A stretch of 45,913 bases of DNA from Branchiostoma floridae (GCF_000003815.2 NW_023365760.1:1-45913); one strand, 5' to 3'. Positions 1-12,959 are shown, counted from the stretch's first letter. Numbers and translations: made by a program. Notes: generated by a model from the letters alone, not told the origin.

Positions 1-2499
1 TTTTCTATGGAGTTTATTACAAGGTGTTGTGTTGAATAGGGTGACAACGTTAAATGAAGTCGGTGAAGAAGATACGACATCTGTTACAACATAGGATTTG
101 TGTTGGATTCTGTGTATATAGACTAGAGAGATGAAAATATATGTGCTATTTTGTCAAAAAAGAAAGATAGAGTGGTCTTCAGTAACGACATACCAGGTTT
201 TCTAAACTGTATAATCTGCAACTTATATTACAAATTGACCTACTGACAATATCGAGCACTTGGAATCTCACCATATATTGAAGGAATACCAGTATGGATT
301 AAGAACCAAGCGATCCCTACGACAAAAACACATTGTGTTCACAGTTCACGACAGAGTCACTGAAATGAATACCGATAATGATAAAAGGAGGATCTAGCTA
401 TTCTCGATTTTCTCGATTGTCTCTTCCTCTTGTACATAAAAGATTTAGAAGATTGACACAGAAACAGGTATAGTTATATTCCTTTAGCTTACTTATACTC
501 TGTGGATTTGTTGTGGCTTTTGCACCCAGTTTTTCTGATTTTGTTTGTATACGTTTGATATTGACTACTTTACTTCACAAATACTTAAAATAACAATATA
601 TGGCAAAAAGTATGTGTGGGACTGTGTTTTCTACTTTCTGGTAACGATACGTACATTGGAGATGTGTGGTTTATTTCTGTCGACTTTACCTAGGGTTGTC
701 CAACTCAGTGCTATTGCACTGCTTTGCAGTGGAGCCCCGCAAAGACTTTGTTTTATAATTTGTAAATACATGTACTGTACATCTAAAGCAGTGGGAGACG
801 AATTTTATTTCCAAATGTTCATTCAACCAAACCGAAAGAATCACTCTGTGTAGAGAAGCCACAAAGACTTATCCCAACTTTCCCACGTTGACAGACGAAC
901 AGAAAGCCACTTTTCTCATGAAATCGCAGAACCCAAAAACTTTAGAAAAAGGCGGGGCTTTTCGTCTCCCTCTGCTTCCAAAAAAGAAGTCAAACCCAAC
1001 CTGTTTAGAAATAGCCAACACTAGTACAGTACATTAGAGTAGAATATATTGTGCATAACTGTCCATTATCATCTACAATGTTTATACTATGTACTTGCAA
1101 TGAGCCCTCGGGTACGAACTTGCAAATAAACTATATATAAAATGAAGTTATCAGTAATAACTGTTATCTATCAGAAAATAACACTTGCATCTGGAGTGGA
1201 ATGCCCCTTTATATAGATGGAAATTGCTCCACTTGGAATGCAAGAAACTAAACGGTCTACGGTAGTGGAATACAACTAAGCGGGCAGGACCCGGACCGCC
1301 CTCTGGTCACCAGGCTGGCACCGTGGTCCGTACTGACAAGAAGGGTCAAGAAGTCTACGCCCGTTGAGTTAAACCATGAAGTCCACCTCAGTGGAGTAAA
1401 TGTGCAAGTTAGTTAAAAGTCTCTATCTATGTATCGATTTTGTCAATGTACAGTTGTTTGCATAATTCATTATAAGCATTTATACATGGAATTATGGCAA
1501 GCAAAAAGAATTCTATGTGTTTGGTCAAGAAGACCACCATAGATTATACCACATCATCTATTGATATCTGCTTGATATAGATTTATTTGCATAATCAATG
1601 AAATCAATGAGAAAAGATGAAATAGTAACTTTAAATAATCAATGTAGGTATGAGGCCTCTGAACCCTTGTTTCTAGCGTAAGTGGTTGAAATCTTATTCC
1701 ACTCGTTGATCTACAATCTGAAAAACTCAAATTTATTCGGGTAACCAGTTCATGGCTTTTGACCTTTCACCCTAAAGGCGTCTTCGGGGTCACAGTCTGA
1801 ATGACTGTAGTGATTTTAGCCATGTATACTTCGATGATACTTTTACGTCTTCCTGGTACTTTAAGAGTTGTGGCAATGTTTCGGTCAGTCTTAGACATCT
1901 CAGGATGATTCCAGGAGAAGGGAAGACGCTGTCCAAGACGGTAAGGACGTATGATAGAGCTTTGCGGGTTTTTGGAGTGTCGCAATTTCGCTTCCGAATG
2001 TTTACGATCTATGAAAGGGGAGGGGGGCAAATTTGTTTTTGTGGGGTGGGGTTTGCTCGATCTTGGTTGAGGCCAAAGATTCGAAGCATATAAAGTAGTT
2101 TTGACATAACTAATAACTCCAGTATTTGTTGCACTTGATAATTACTTAAGGTTGTACATTTGCAATAAAAATGCAAAATAATTTTGCAGACACCATGATT
2201 GAGTTGAAACCAAGGAGTTTGTTGAAACCTACGTGAAATTTTGTCTACTGTTACAGAGGTTGATCAAGAAAAGGGCACAATTTCAAGGTGCTCTAGAAAT
2301 GTATATTTCCAACATGAATGTTCTGCCTAAAAAAGCCCAAATGTCACCTCATGTGACGCAATGAAAATATATTGATTTGTTGTTGTTTATCAATATCATG
2401 CATGGTTGCTGCATAACGTGCATAACGGCTGTCTTGTGCGTTAGGACAGCCTTGTCACAAAGTTTTAGAGTAGGGGGCTAATGTCTAAAAGTAGGAGGC

Positions 2500-2600
2500 A
2501 AGCCGCGTAGCGGCTTGTGGCGAGCCACGAAGTGGCGAGGGGGGGTAGGTACGGGAGGGGGGTTTCCCCCCGTCCCGTTGGGGGGGTCTGGGGGGCCTCC
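2500..2600. repeat. Cluster of short perfect palindromes (hairpins)
   Basis: Three inverted repeats stand almost head to tail: AAGCCGC-GTA-GCGGCTT (2500-2516), GCCAC-GAA-GTGGC (2524-2536) and ACGGGAGGGGGG-TTT-CCCCCC-(G)-TCCCGT (2551-2578). A G/C-run segment follows to about 2610. This looks like part of a dispersed GC-rich repeat in otherwise AT-rich DNA. No function is assigned. Confidence 0.7.
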
Positions 2601-3444
2601 CCCTGGGAAAATTTTTAAATTTAGACCCCTAAATATGGTTTTGGGGTGTATTTTGGGTAACTTTTATTATCATCTTATAACTTTGAATTGACCAAAAAAA
2701 AAATCCTGAATTTCAAAAAAATTGGGCATAGGTTCCCCGCTATGACCCCTAACCGGGGGCCAACGGTGCCTTCAAGTTCAACAAGTGGAACAGTATACAC
2801 AACTCCAAGTCATGTATTTCCTGCTTGGAACTTGAGGCAAGTCTTCATGAAAAAATGTTGAAAACATTGGGCAAAGCCATTCTTGTTAGATCCTTGATAA
2901 ATCTAATCATCTTGATCATGGTAATTACCAAAATATCATTAAAAGAGAAGACAGCAAAAATCTGTGCATTTGCTTACAAGTTACAGGGAATGTAATGACC
3001 AATGAACTTTCTCAAGCATTCCAACAAACACACCCCAAAAATTTCCTCTGAAATCTTCAATCATTAGAAAAATGTTATGAAGTAATGTCCAAAATAAGCA
3101 CAACCTCCCCTGATGTTTTGATCATAGACTTTGCCCAAATCGCACTGTAACCACTCCCCCGATGTCTTGGCCTTTGAAGCGTAACATGAGAAACCTGGGA
3201 ACTCCCTTGGAACAAGCAAAATGTTTCAATTTCCAAGCAGCATGGGGCTTTGTCAGAGAGGAACTAGAATTTTTCTCTCTCCACAGGTTACCTCAATAAA
3301 AAACATTTTAGTGTAGAAAGTAACCAGGGAAAGATTGACACAGAAAGCTGAGAAAGATACATTCTGCCAGCAGAAATGTTGGGATGGTTCCCATGCCAAC
3401 GGCACACCCCTAGACCCGTCACAGGCCAGGGCACTGGCCAGAAC

Positions 3445-3584
3445 GGCATTCCCTCAAAGGTTGCGATGTATCAACTCCGCCCCCTAGGAGGCGTGTAGCC
3501 CTTTGGGGAGACCAGGGCCGGCATTCCCTCAAAGGTTCATATATATTAACTCCGCCCCCTAGAGGCGTGTAGCCCTTTGGGGAG
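3445..3584. repeat. Tandem dimer, period 75 bp
   Basis: A segment of about 66 bp beginning GGCATTCCCTCAAAGGTT occurs at 3445-3510 and again at 3520-3584, with small differences. Both copies end in TAGCCCTTTGGGGAG and contain the same CTCCGCCCCCTA core. Confidence 0.85.
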
Positions 3585-4069
3585 GCCATCAGTGGGCTTG
3601 CGGCACGTGCTTGCTCCTAGCTCGGGCAATGTAAACAGCAAAGATAACCTTCCACATGCATGGAAATTCGTCAAAATGACGGGGTTTTGAGAACCCCGAA
3701 GACCTAGTTAGCTATCAGAAAACTATCAGAGGTTTATCAAAACAAATTGCTGGGGGATTTTGTAACGGAGAGCACTGGATTTAGGCTTTTATTTTTTGAA
3801 ATTTTAGACAAATGTAACCGGCAGAAAAATGCAAGTAGCCGGCGATTCCTGCCGCCTGCCGGCCTGTTATGACAAGGCTGGTTAGGATCATCATATTTTC
3901 TCTTTTAATATTACATGTCATGTTAGCACTTTGTCATGTATTGTATCCTTTACAGTTGTTGAGTCTTACAATGCAATAATTTGAATAAAGTTTCGTTTGA
4001 CTTGAATTTGTTTTCCATCTCCATTTGATGTTGTTGTTGTTTACAGACTGTCCTGTGTTGACCTCCGAC

Positions 4070-7000
4070 ATGTCGTTGAGACGGAGTGCCCGTGCCCGCC
4101 AGCCCAGTCTCCGACCCGACTACGTCAACCCAGACGACATCTTTGGGGGTCAAGCGGATGTCACAAGGAAGGTAGGTCAGCAGAGCAGTTCCTAGTGTTA
4201 ATATTAGTAGTGAATATATTTTTAAAAAAATGGAGATAGTGTTTTTGGTGTGTGTGTCTGTGTGTGTGTGTACGTCTCTTTGTGTGTGTGTCTGTGTGTC
4301 TGGTTGTATGTGTGTGTCTGTGTGTGTCTGTAGAGTCATGTCCATCCATGCAACCATGCAGCACGCCCGAATAATGATGATGATGTGTCTGTAGTGTATG
4401 TGTGTCTGTGTGTGTGTGTCTGTGTCTGTCTGTGTGTGTGTGTGTGTGTTTGAGTCAGATAAAGAGTAGAAACCAAAATGGTAAGAAGTTAGCAGTAGTA
4501 GTCTAGTAGTGGTACTAGTAGTAGTAGTAGTAGTATGCAGTATATATATTTGATTATGTAGCTTTGTGAGTCCCTGTTCAGGGCTCGAAATACTGGGTGC
4601 ATGTGCACCCAGGTGCACCCAAAATAGGAACTGTGCATCCAATTTTTTTCAGTGAGTGCACAGGGTGCACCCAAATATTTTCTTAGGTTTATGTATGGAA
4701 AGATATCTNNNNNNNNNNNNNNNNNNNNNNNNNNNNNNNNNNNNNNNNNNNNNNNNNNNNNNNNNNNNNNNNNNNNNNNNNNNNNNNNNNNNNNNNNNNN
4801 NNNNNNNNCAACATGGCCAGACCACCCGAGTTGACATACTTGTAGCTCTGATTCATTGTCCACACCTCAGGTTTAACAATAACATACATAATGTAGCTGA
4901 GCTGCTGAGGTAGTATATCTATATTATTTCTGTTTTCTTAAGTCAGGATGGCCCATCTCAGAACCATAGCATTGCTTTCCAGTAGGGCCATGGAAGTGTT
5001 AGTAAACAGTCATCTGTCATGTTCTATCCATCTAATATCTGTTGTGTTGTGTTCTGTAAGTACAGGCTAAAATCAACAAGAGCTACCATGATGACTTCTC
5101 GAACAATGACCCAACACCCTACAACAGCCTGGTTGTGTCAACCACTGACAGCAAGGCCGAAAACAGCGGCCCAAGTCCTCTCAACTACGCCTTGCGTCTT
5201 AACGACAAACCTATAGCTGAAGAAGGCCATCAGTCATGGATTGAAGAAAGAAAGGAATACGATCATTCCACCATTTTGAATAAGGAAACTTTTAATGGGG
5301 ATACAACAGATCTTTGTGACGCAAACATTTCAAGACATAGCAAGTCTAAGATGGCAAAAAGAAAGGCGTGCACCCAAAAAGAAAAGAGGACAGCTTTTTT
5401 GAAGGCAGTTCTAAATCACAACCAAAGGAGAGTGAATAAGAATTCTTTGAAAGACTCTAATGTTGACACTGACTCCATTCCAATCAACCTGAGTTCCAAG
5501 ATGCATGAAGCAGAAGGCTCCACCGCCGAGGTGTTGCCAAAAAGTGATAGTGTATGTTCTAATAGGGAAACAACAGCACAAAAGGGATATGTCATAAACA
5601 ATGGTATTTTTGATGTTGAAACAGAGGGTGAACATGACAACTTTTCATCAGGAAACGAAGATGAAGGAAGTGACAAAACAATTTCTAGCAACGGTGTTAA
5701 TAGTATAGACAAAGGAGCAGAAAATGAAGAATCAACCCTCGATGTCATTCTCGATTGTGAGAGTGATGACAATGAAGAAGACAACTACTATCCGTGCAAT
5801 GACAGCAAAATAGACAATAACTCTTCCCTATCTGACTTCATTCCTTTCGACCCTGAAATTACTAATGAAGGTGCAATATCATACTGTGACAATCAAATTC
5901 CTGCGCTCACTTCCAAGCTGCCACGGATCCTAAAATGCCCGTACTGCCAGTATCTGGCAATGAAGTCTTCCCACCTGAAAAGGCACGTACGAAAACACAC
6001 GGGGGAGCGACCGTTCAAGTGTCCTCACTGTAAATACTCTGCTATGCGTAAGGAGCACCTCCTTCGCCACTTCGGCTTCAAGCACAAGGAACTGTTACGA
6101 GTTTCGTGCCGGGAGTGCCGCTACCGAACCACCGACGAAGAAAGTCTGAACGTTCACCTGAAGCTTTCCCACCCAGAAATCTACAACCAGGTCTACAAGT
6201 GTCGGCAGTGCGAGTTTGAGTCGCCGCGAAAGTCTCAGTACGTGGAACACACCAAGGTTCACCGTGTGTGGGAGTGTCCGATCTGTAAGTACAGCACGCA
6301 GGATTGGATGACGTACAGACAACACAAGCGCTCGCACACAGAGGAGAGGCCATACACGTGTCCGATGTGTACATACACCGCAAAACTGAAGGTGAAAGAT
6401 GAGATTTTCAATTCTTACATTATATTGACCTTTGAAGCTATACCTAACACTAGTGACAGTACAAAGCGTTAGGATAGATGGGCAAAAACTATTTTGAACA
6501 AAAAAAGATAAATGTTTGTATGCCAATTTTATGGAACATTACCTTCATTCTCCTTTTTCCCTCATTATCTTGTCATTCATGATCCATTCATTTATCCCTC
6601 CATCTCCATCTATATCTTCTCAGAATCAGATTCAGCCCTCCTTCATTCCATCCCTCTATCCATCTATCCACGTTTGTTGAAGATTTAGACAACTTATAAA
6701 ATGGCTACATTGACTATAATGACAACGATGGACAAACAAGAATATTTTCTTCAAAGACACTAATAGCAACGCAACTGATACAAGGAAAAACTCTGAGCCC
6801 ATGATGTACACTGAAATGCTCTCAACTTTTAAACTTTTTTTTTAAAATATTTTAAGGTGTGTTTTTTTAGACTAAAACTGTTGTATTTTCATGTGGTCAG
6901 TACCAATTGCCCTAGTCTAGATCTAGTTTTAGGTATTGTGGGGCCGCGTAGCACAACTGGTAGTGTATTTGGCCCGTGACCGAGAGGTCGCCGGTTCGAA

Positions 7001-10000
7001 TCCGCCTGTCGTGTTGCCGGTCTTGTGCCCTTGGGAAAGGCACTTTACACGACTTTCCTCACTTTACTCAAGTGAAAAATGAGTCGTCCCTCGGATAGGA
7101 CGTTAAATGGAGGTCCCGTGTATGGGGAGAGCCATACCCCATGCACGTTAAAGAACCCCCACGCGTGCGATGGTGCGGTGTGCGTTGGTGCAAATCCTTC
7201 TGTCGGGAGTTGGTGATTCACTTCAAATCACCCGGATGGAGGCCTGGCGAACCTCTGTCTCGTATCAGCCACGTGGTGAATTACATCATTCACCCTGACG
7301 GGAGACCTGGCGCATCCCCGTCTTGTAATTAGCCATACGAAAGGGTCTGTCACCCCGTAAGGGGCGGTATAACCCCGTCGTGTGTAAACATGTGCAAACA
7401 TATTTGATCACGTCGACCGATGAGATCTGTCCAACAATGCAGACTACTGACGGACAGTATTATTTTCCACACAACTTTCAATCCTTGCCTTTTGTCACTA
7501 GGTGGATCTTGAGCGACATATCCGTGCTCACACCGGCGAGCGTCCCTTCACCTGTCCGCAGTGCAGCTACCGTGGAGCTCGGAAGGACAGCCTGATCCGA
7601 CACATGCGTACACACACCGGAGATAAACCGTACAAGTGTCCGCTGTGTGACTTTGCCTCTGCACAACAGGTAACTAAGTTGTATGCACAAAATTCGATGA
7701 TTTCTTCAAAAGTTTCACCCTCTTCTTGGCACTGCACTAAGTTGGTTGAGTAAATACGAGGTGGAAATAAATTAAATGCTAACAAATGATGATGAGCATT
7801 GGTTGTGAAGACTTCAATTGAAAAGTATGACACTGTTCTGGTGTTGACTGTTGTGTAATGGCAGGGTGTTTGGCCTGGGACCCAGAGTTCCCAATTTAAA
7901 ATCTGCTGGCATGTCACCGATCTTGTGCCATTGGCACTTTCCGTACTTCACCTACTTCTTCCTGAAAAATCTGAAGGGAAATTAAATGGAGGTTCCATGT
8001 TTGAAGAGAGCAACCCCTGAAGCATGTTAAAGAACCCACCACACTTATCAAAAAGAGAAGGGGTCCTACATCCAGCGTGAGTCAATCAAACCTTACGGTC
8101 TAGTCTCCCCCCCCCCCCTTCTTTGTCCCTGATCCCCCCTCCCACACTTTGCCCCTGATGGAGTTACTTGGGGGTGTTACTGATATAGGGATGTTGCATA
8201 ACACATAATATATACTAAGTAGTTTTGCTCCAAAGATTTTGCCTTTATCCTTTTCGTTTCATTTCATTTATTTCTGCGTGTGTTTCCACAGGGCCATCTG
8301 GTGACCCATATCCGGACCCACACCGGGGAGCGCCCCTTCACGTGCCCGTGCTGCGACTACGCCTGCTGTGACCGGTCCAGTCTAGTGAAGCACGTCCGGA
8401 TCCACACCGGAGAACGACCCTACAAGTGTCCACACTGTCCCTTCGCAGCCATCCGCAACCAGGACCTGAAAGGTACAATAATGTGTACAAGTTACAAGAT
8501 CTGCTTTGTAGGGGTAAAGAGAATTTGATGTTTTTGCTCTTGTATTTGGGGCTTCTTTTTTTGCAAATAGTAATTCATCAAGCCCCATGCATATAAAATT
8601 TTCCACCAAAACTCAAATCATTGACCATTTTGATTACCGTTAGACCTGTGGCTAACCTGTAAACAAGTGACCACCTCAGAGTCTACATAAGTACCAAGGC
8701 AATGTGACCACTTCTTGTCCCTCAGATATTTTTCCCCCATGGACAGATGGATTAACTTAATAATTAAGAATCTTGTCTATAATGACCTCCTACATGTATC
8801 TACATTGAACAGATTTTATTGATCCTCTGTGGTCTTCTTAGTCTTTGGCTGCACAACTGACAATAAGTAATTTGTTTTTCCTCAGACCACATCAACATCC
8901 ACACGGGAGAGCGACCGTACAAGTGTACCCAGTGTCTTTACGCCGCGGCTGACCGTTCCACACTGCGGACACACACAAAGAAGCACGACCGGAAAGCCCG
9001 CTTTGCCTGTAAACAGTGTGAATTTTCCTGCGCCTGTAAAGCTACGTTGGTCAAACACCTCAAGAAGCATAAAGTGACAAGACCATTCAAAGTAAGTAAT
9101 AATAATGTGCTAATACTGTATTGCAATACTGTAAATCCATTTAACTTCGCGAGGATTTGACTTTGTGGTAGCTGGAAAAAGACTTTATGTGGTGTTTGTA
9201 AGTTCACGGTGAAGCAGCCCCCGCAAAAACTGCGAACATTAAACCACCTCGAAAGTTTCTGCATTTACAGTAGTAGTATGGTTCTGTTCTTTTGAGCTGC
9301 TTTAAAACACAACAACCAGCCACAAACAAATAAAACTGTCCACAACCAAATAATGTGGCAGCCAGAAATTTTTGTATAATCTTCAAAGGAGTCAAATAAC
9401 TTGAAATCGTTGAATATGCCAGACTTACTGCAAGTTTTCCATATGTCCCTGCACCAGTATTTAGAATGTTTTTAGATTGTCACACAAGGTCTTTGTCCCA
9501 ATATTGTACTCTGTATATATATATTATGTTGTCCTTGTTTATTTGTGGTCAATTGTGTCGAGAAACCCCTCTTTTGTGTTTGTTTGTAATAAGCTTTTGA
9601 TAACCGTATGTCAAAACTCACTCTCTACATTTGTACATCAAGCTAAAGTGACAGCTTGTAGAAACACTTATAAGAAGAGTGATGGATGTCACTTGAAATG
9701 TTTGGAATGAAGTAATAATCAAATCATTACAGAGGTTTAATCAGTTTTTCTCATATTGTTTACCTCGCATTACCTGTAATTTAACCTACAGCATAAAGTG
9801 AAATTACTTGAAGCATGTTTGTACATTAATTTCAACTAACCTTGACAATTAAATCAATGCTCTTCTTCCCCAGTGTTCGGAGTGTGATTACACAACTAGC
9901 AACAAGGCCTGCCTTAAGAGACACCAAAAACAACATGACGTAGACACGTTATCATGCAAGATGTGCGACCTTGAATTCAACAAACAACAGGAGCTGATCA

Positions 10001-10209
10001 CCCACATTGCCACCCACATCAAGGAAGACCCTGAGCGCCCCCCTCCCCAACATGGCGGCATCAAGACAGATCCAGATGCCCAGGATGACCTTGAAAACCA
10101 ATTGTCTTTCCAAGATGTATCAGATACAGGGCTGGAAGATGTAGGGTTGCCAGTTGTTAAGCAAGATAAAGATGTACCCAGAATATCACGACAGGTGAAA
10201 AAAGAGTAG
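4070..10209 (+). CDS. Multi-C2H2 zinc-finger protein (14 fingers), six exons
   Basis: Probable nuclear DNA-binding regulator; target and ortholog unknown. Coding exons are 4070-4171, 5066-6391, 7502-7669, 8292-8472, 8886-9091 and 9874-10209. All have GT/AG borders and matching phases, giving 772 residues and a TAG stop. The start is the first ATG after the acceptor at 4046. The N-terminal 34 residues are basic ([10 protein letters not shown]). Residues 35-320 are Ser/Asp/Glu-rich and look disordered. Fourteen fingers of C-x2-C-x12-H-x3/4-H type fill residues 325-709: five entirely in exon 2, the sixth split between exons 2 and 3, the rest downstream. Several are joined by TGERP-type linkers. 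A 63-residue charged tail follows. Exon 3 is exactly 56 codons, equal to two 28-residue finger modules. Many fingers have an aromatic residue right after the second Cys (CxxCxY/F), as in REST- and CTCF-like poly-finger proteins, but I do not claim orthology. Intron 1 contains a 100-N gap. Confidence 0.9.
4240..4535. repeat. TG-rich microsatellites and a TAG-repeat run
   Basis: Interrupted (TG)n with TCTG variants runs from 4245 to 4345 and from 4383 to 4451. A short (TAG)n run lies at 4497-4535. All are in intron 1 of the zinc-finger gene. They open spurious antisense reading frames. Confidence 0.9.
4580..4708 (+). mobile_element. Left end of a CAGGGCTCGAAAT-type MITE, cut by the N gap
   Basis: It begins with CAGGGCTCGAAATACTGGG and the GGTGCACCC-rich subterminal region shared with the complete copies at 27454 and 30840. 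It stops at the assembly gap (N from 4709). The right terminus is not seen after the gap, so the gap may have swallowed the rest of the element. Confidence 0.85.
4709..4808. other. Assembly gap (100 N)
   Basis: Exactly 100 N, the conventional placeholder for a gap of unknown size. It starts inside a MITE copy in intron 1 of the zinc-finger gene, so repeat collapse is a likely cause. Confidence 0.95.
6941..7383 (+). mobile_element. tRNA-derived SINE (family A), intronic
   Basis: A tRNA-like head is followed by a body segment (CTTGTGCCCTTGGGAAAGG and CTTTACACGACTTTCCTCAC) that is also found at 13921 and 34847. The head has a canonical B box, GGTTCGAATCC, at 6993-7003. It lies in intron 2 of the zinc-finger gene. 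The 3' end is set by loss of SINE-like sequence and is approximate. Confidence 0.8.
7850..8110 (+). mobile_element. Decayed SINE copy (family A)
   Basis: A diverged copy of the element at 6941: it keeps TCACCGATCTTGTGCC, a shortened GGCACTTTCC segment, AAATGGAGGTTCCATG and a TTAAAGAACCC block in the same order. The B box has decayed. It sits in intron 3 of the zinc-finger gene and is followed by a poly-C run near 8107-8118. Confidence 0.7.
9127..9272. mobile_element. Small MITE with TACTGTAAAT ends
   Basis: Terminal inverted repeats TACTGTAAATCCA and TGCATTTACAGTA bound about 146 bp with an internal CTTCGCGAGG motif. It lies in intron 5 of the zinc-finger gene. A shorter stretch with similar ends (CACTGTAAAC ... 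TTTACAGTA) lies at 13711-13768. Confidence 0.6.
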
Positions 10210-11164
10210 ATGACACCTTTTAAAACACCTGTTGAGGTCAAGGAGGACTTTTTAACATGTAAAACACATTGTACAGTATGTTGTCATAAAATTTGTGCAT
10301 TTTCGCATAGTGTTTTGTGCGTATCACATAAGATTCGTACGAATTACATAATGTTTGTGCAAATGCTTTAAGGCAGCCTGTTCAACCGTTTCAGTTGCCT
10401 CTAATGATCATTGATATATTTATATTTACATGGCAAACCTGTATATATGTATTATCAATTAATTAATTAAGATAGTCTAGATAGCAAGACAATATTATTA
10501 TGCCTTTCTTTCAATATAAGAGACATTTAAGAGTGTGAGAGGCAACATCGCTACATTGAAATATAGTAAAAATTCGCAGTGAGGAAATTTATGCAATAGA
10601 CAGTACATGTACATGACTGTGCATATTTTTTTGTATTTTTTAGACAGAATGAGGGAGCAAAATAAGGATTGCAGATAAATTTGATTTAGCACTTTAGTAG
10701 TTTATGGACTTCAGGTGTGTTACATGTACAATGTAAATGAAAATCAGAATGAAAATCATGTGCAAAGTGTTACCACATATATATTATATATAGACCTATT
10801 GTATATTATTCCAACACAATGAAATAATCAACACTTTTAAATGTATATACCAAAAGTATGCTCATGTCAACTAGATAATTAAAATTATAGGTCTTAGGCC
10901 TGGATGAGTTGCAAACTTTCATTTCCAATTGCAATATTTCTTTTTGATGGATATATCAAGTGTTTTAAGGAATCAAGAAAAACAAATATCCATAAAATGA
11001 AGGTCATAATATTTTTAGGAATGTACATGCAGCATGATACTTCATTTTAAAGACATGCGAATGGAGCTAGTATATAGAAGGGTCACATTCATGTTTTGAT
11101 TCTAATGTAAAGAAATTAAAAGAGAACAAAACTCAGACTGAAGACAAAGTATGATGCTTTTTCG

Positions 11165-11460
11165 TTTGCTAGTAGTGCAATACGGCTTCACTACGGCTCT
11201 TGTTTAGGCAAGCACACTGGGTTACCCCTACTATACTCTTTTGATAAGACTTAGTGTGTTGGGCTCTTTTATGTGAGGTTTCGAGAGGTTTGATGCTTGG
11301 GGTTTACACCCGAGGCCGCCGGCTTTATGTCACCATCTGAAATGACGAGTGCAATCCTTTACAACATGTCCAAGCTGGGGATGACCCTAGACATTGCTAG
11401 AATTGCACTCCGGTTCACGGAATTTAATATAGCAGGGCTACATCATCTCTTACACCACTA
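11165..11460 (-). mobile_element. SINE-like interspersed repeat, antisense
   Basis: A GC-richer island in the AT-rich 3' region, with a CACCCGAGGCCGCCGGCTTTATG block and a CTGGGGATGACCCTAGACATTG segment. The latter resembles a decayed antisense tRNA head (GGGATTCGAACCC-like). No target-site duplication was recognised. Confidence 0.4.
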
Positions 11461-12181
11461 GGACATGAATGCAGTACTGGAAAATATAACTGACAGTGTG
11501 AAAAAGGTATAGCATGCTATTTTATTCCATTTTCAAAACATTCCTTCCATGTGCAAATTTGAAACTGTAAATTCCAATGAACGAATATGTTACATTTATC
11601 TGTGTGTTTTGTTTATGTTCTGTAGAAATATTGATTAGCAAATTGGACAAAGATAAGCTTAAAATTTAATAATGTTACAATAACCTTATACATATTAGAT
11701 ATGCATTGTTTTTCCACTTTGATTACATATTCATTTATTCTAATCATTTTGTTTGAAAACATTTTTAATATACATTTGTGTGTACTATGTATGCATGAGT
11801 TCTCTATATAGATGCCCAAGTATATAATGATTTTACACAGTATATATATCTGATTCATGCAAATCTTGTTCAATCACAGATTTGAACATGACTTGTTTAA
11901 TTACTGATTTTGATAAAATCATTACATTTTAGCAATGGTCTTGTTATATCAAATATAACGTCTTTTGATTTATAGGTATATATATATAAATATATATATT
12001 GTATAAGAATTATATAATCAAAGCTGCTTATGCTGAATTATGAGTATTGCCAATTGTATCTAATAACAAATATTTGCTGAGTTTATATTTTGTATATATG
12101 CTTACTTTTATAGTCATTTATGTCTATTATACATATATAATGCTATATGTTATATACCCTTGTTTGGTGAAGGAAAAGAGG

Positions 12182-12187
12182 AATAAA
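12182..12187 (+). terminator. Candidate poly(A) signal AATAAA
   Basis: AATAAA follows the AT-rich stretch downstream of the zinc-finger stop codon, with a GT-containing segment shortly after (CAATTGTGGCAATGG). It is the first canonical hexamer I found on this strand after the stop. Confidence 0.5.
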
Positions 12188-12479
12188 CGCAATTGTGGCA
12201 ATGGAAATTTATTCATTGAATGATGACTCAATTAGCAAGGCTTAAAATATTGGAGGAAGAAGTCACACATGGGGAGGGGGCAGTGTTACACCCCTATATG
12301 TTCCAACACATCTACAAATGTAACCCTGATTGTATATAGGGGCGTCAGGACATAGTGGTAGTGAAACATAGAGGCATTGAAACATATGTATAGGGGTGTC
12401 GAAACATAGTTGTATTGGAACAAAGGGATGTCCCTGTTTGAGTAAGCTTTCAATCTATCTGCCCAACTGCTAACTCATC

Positions 12480-12950
12480 CATCCATTCTAAGATGATCAC
12501 TCCCTCTATATCCAGCTGCTCAGCCATCCAGCCATTCATTCTTCCACTACTTCTGTCTTTCTGCTCACCCATCTATCTATCCATTCTTTCACTCTATCCA
12601 GCTGCTCACCCATCCATCCAACCCTTCTTTCACTTCCTCTATCCAGCTGTGCACCCATCCATCCATCCATCCATTTTTTTCACTCCCTCTATCCAGCTGC
12701 TCACCCATGCATCCATTCTCTCACTCCCTCTATCCAGCTGCTCACCCATCCATCCATCCGTTCTTTCACTCCATCCATCCATCCATCCATTCTTTCACTC
12801 CCTCTATCTTCTAGCCAGCTGCGTATTTACCTATTCTTTCACTCCTTCTATCCAGCTGCTCACCCATCCATTCGTTCATTCTTTACTTCAATCAATCATT
12901 CAATCAATCCATTCGTCCAATCTTTCGCTCCCTCCCTCCATCCATCCACA
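12480..12950. repeat. CATC-rich minisatellite
   Basis: Imperfect tandem units of the type CACTCCCTCTATCCAGCTG plus CTCACCCATCCATCC, roughly 40-65 bp each, with local (ATCC)n runs. This creates a 208-codon frame with a Ser/Pro/Ile/His-rich translation that is low-complexity and not a gene. Confidence 0.9.
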
Positions 12951-12959
12951 CATTCCGAC

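Larger units (their letters stand above)
1..4046. other. 5' region with no recognised gene
   Basis: AT-rich DNA with no convincing exon chain in either strand. It contains a cluster of GC-rich hairpins (2500-2600) and a tandem dimer (3445-3584), listed separately. The splice acceptor at 4046 implies that a non-coding first exon of the zinc-finger gene lies in this stretch or to its left, but I could not place it. A short minus-strand open frame at 1767-2030 has no recognisable domain and is not called. Confidence 0.6.
10210..12190 (+). other. Probable 3' UTR of the zinc-finger gene
   Basis: AT-rich sequence without open frames runs from the TAG stop to the first good polyadenylation signal at 12182. 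A SINE-like insertion lies at 11165-11460. The length of about 2 kb is plausible, but no transcript evidence is available. Confidence 0.5.

Noticed and set aside
1767-2030. 87-codon minus-strand frame
   Set aside because: Plausible amino-acid mix but no recognised domain, no exon partner and no conservation evidence.
3950-4642. 230-codon minus-strand frame rich in His/Thr/Asp
   Set aside because: It is the antisense of (TG)n microsatellites and of the first zinc-finger exon; low-complexity translation only.
4652-4913. Frames spanning the first N gap
   Set aside because: Mostly unknown residues; the flanks are MITE and intron sequence.
6941-7015. Possible tRNA gene
   Set aside because: B box is good, but the head continues into a SINE body with related copies at other loci, and no proper acceptor stem closes.
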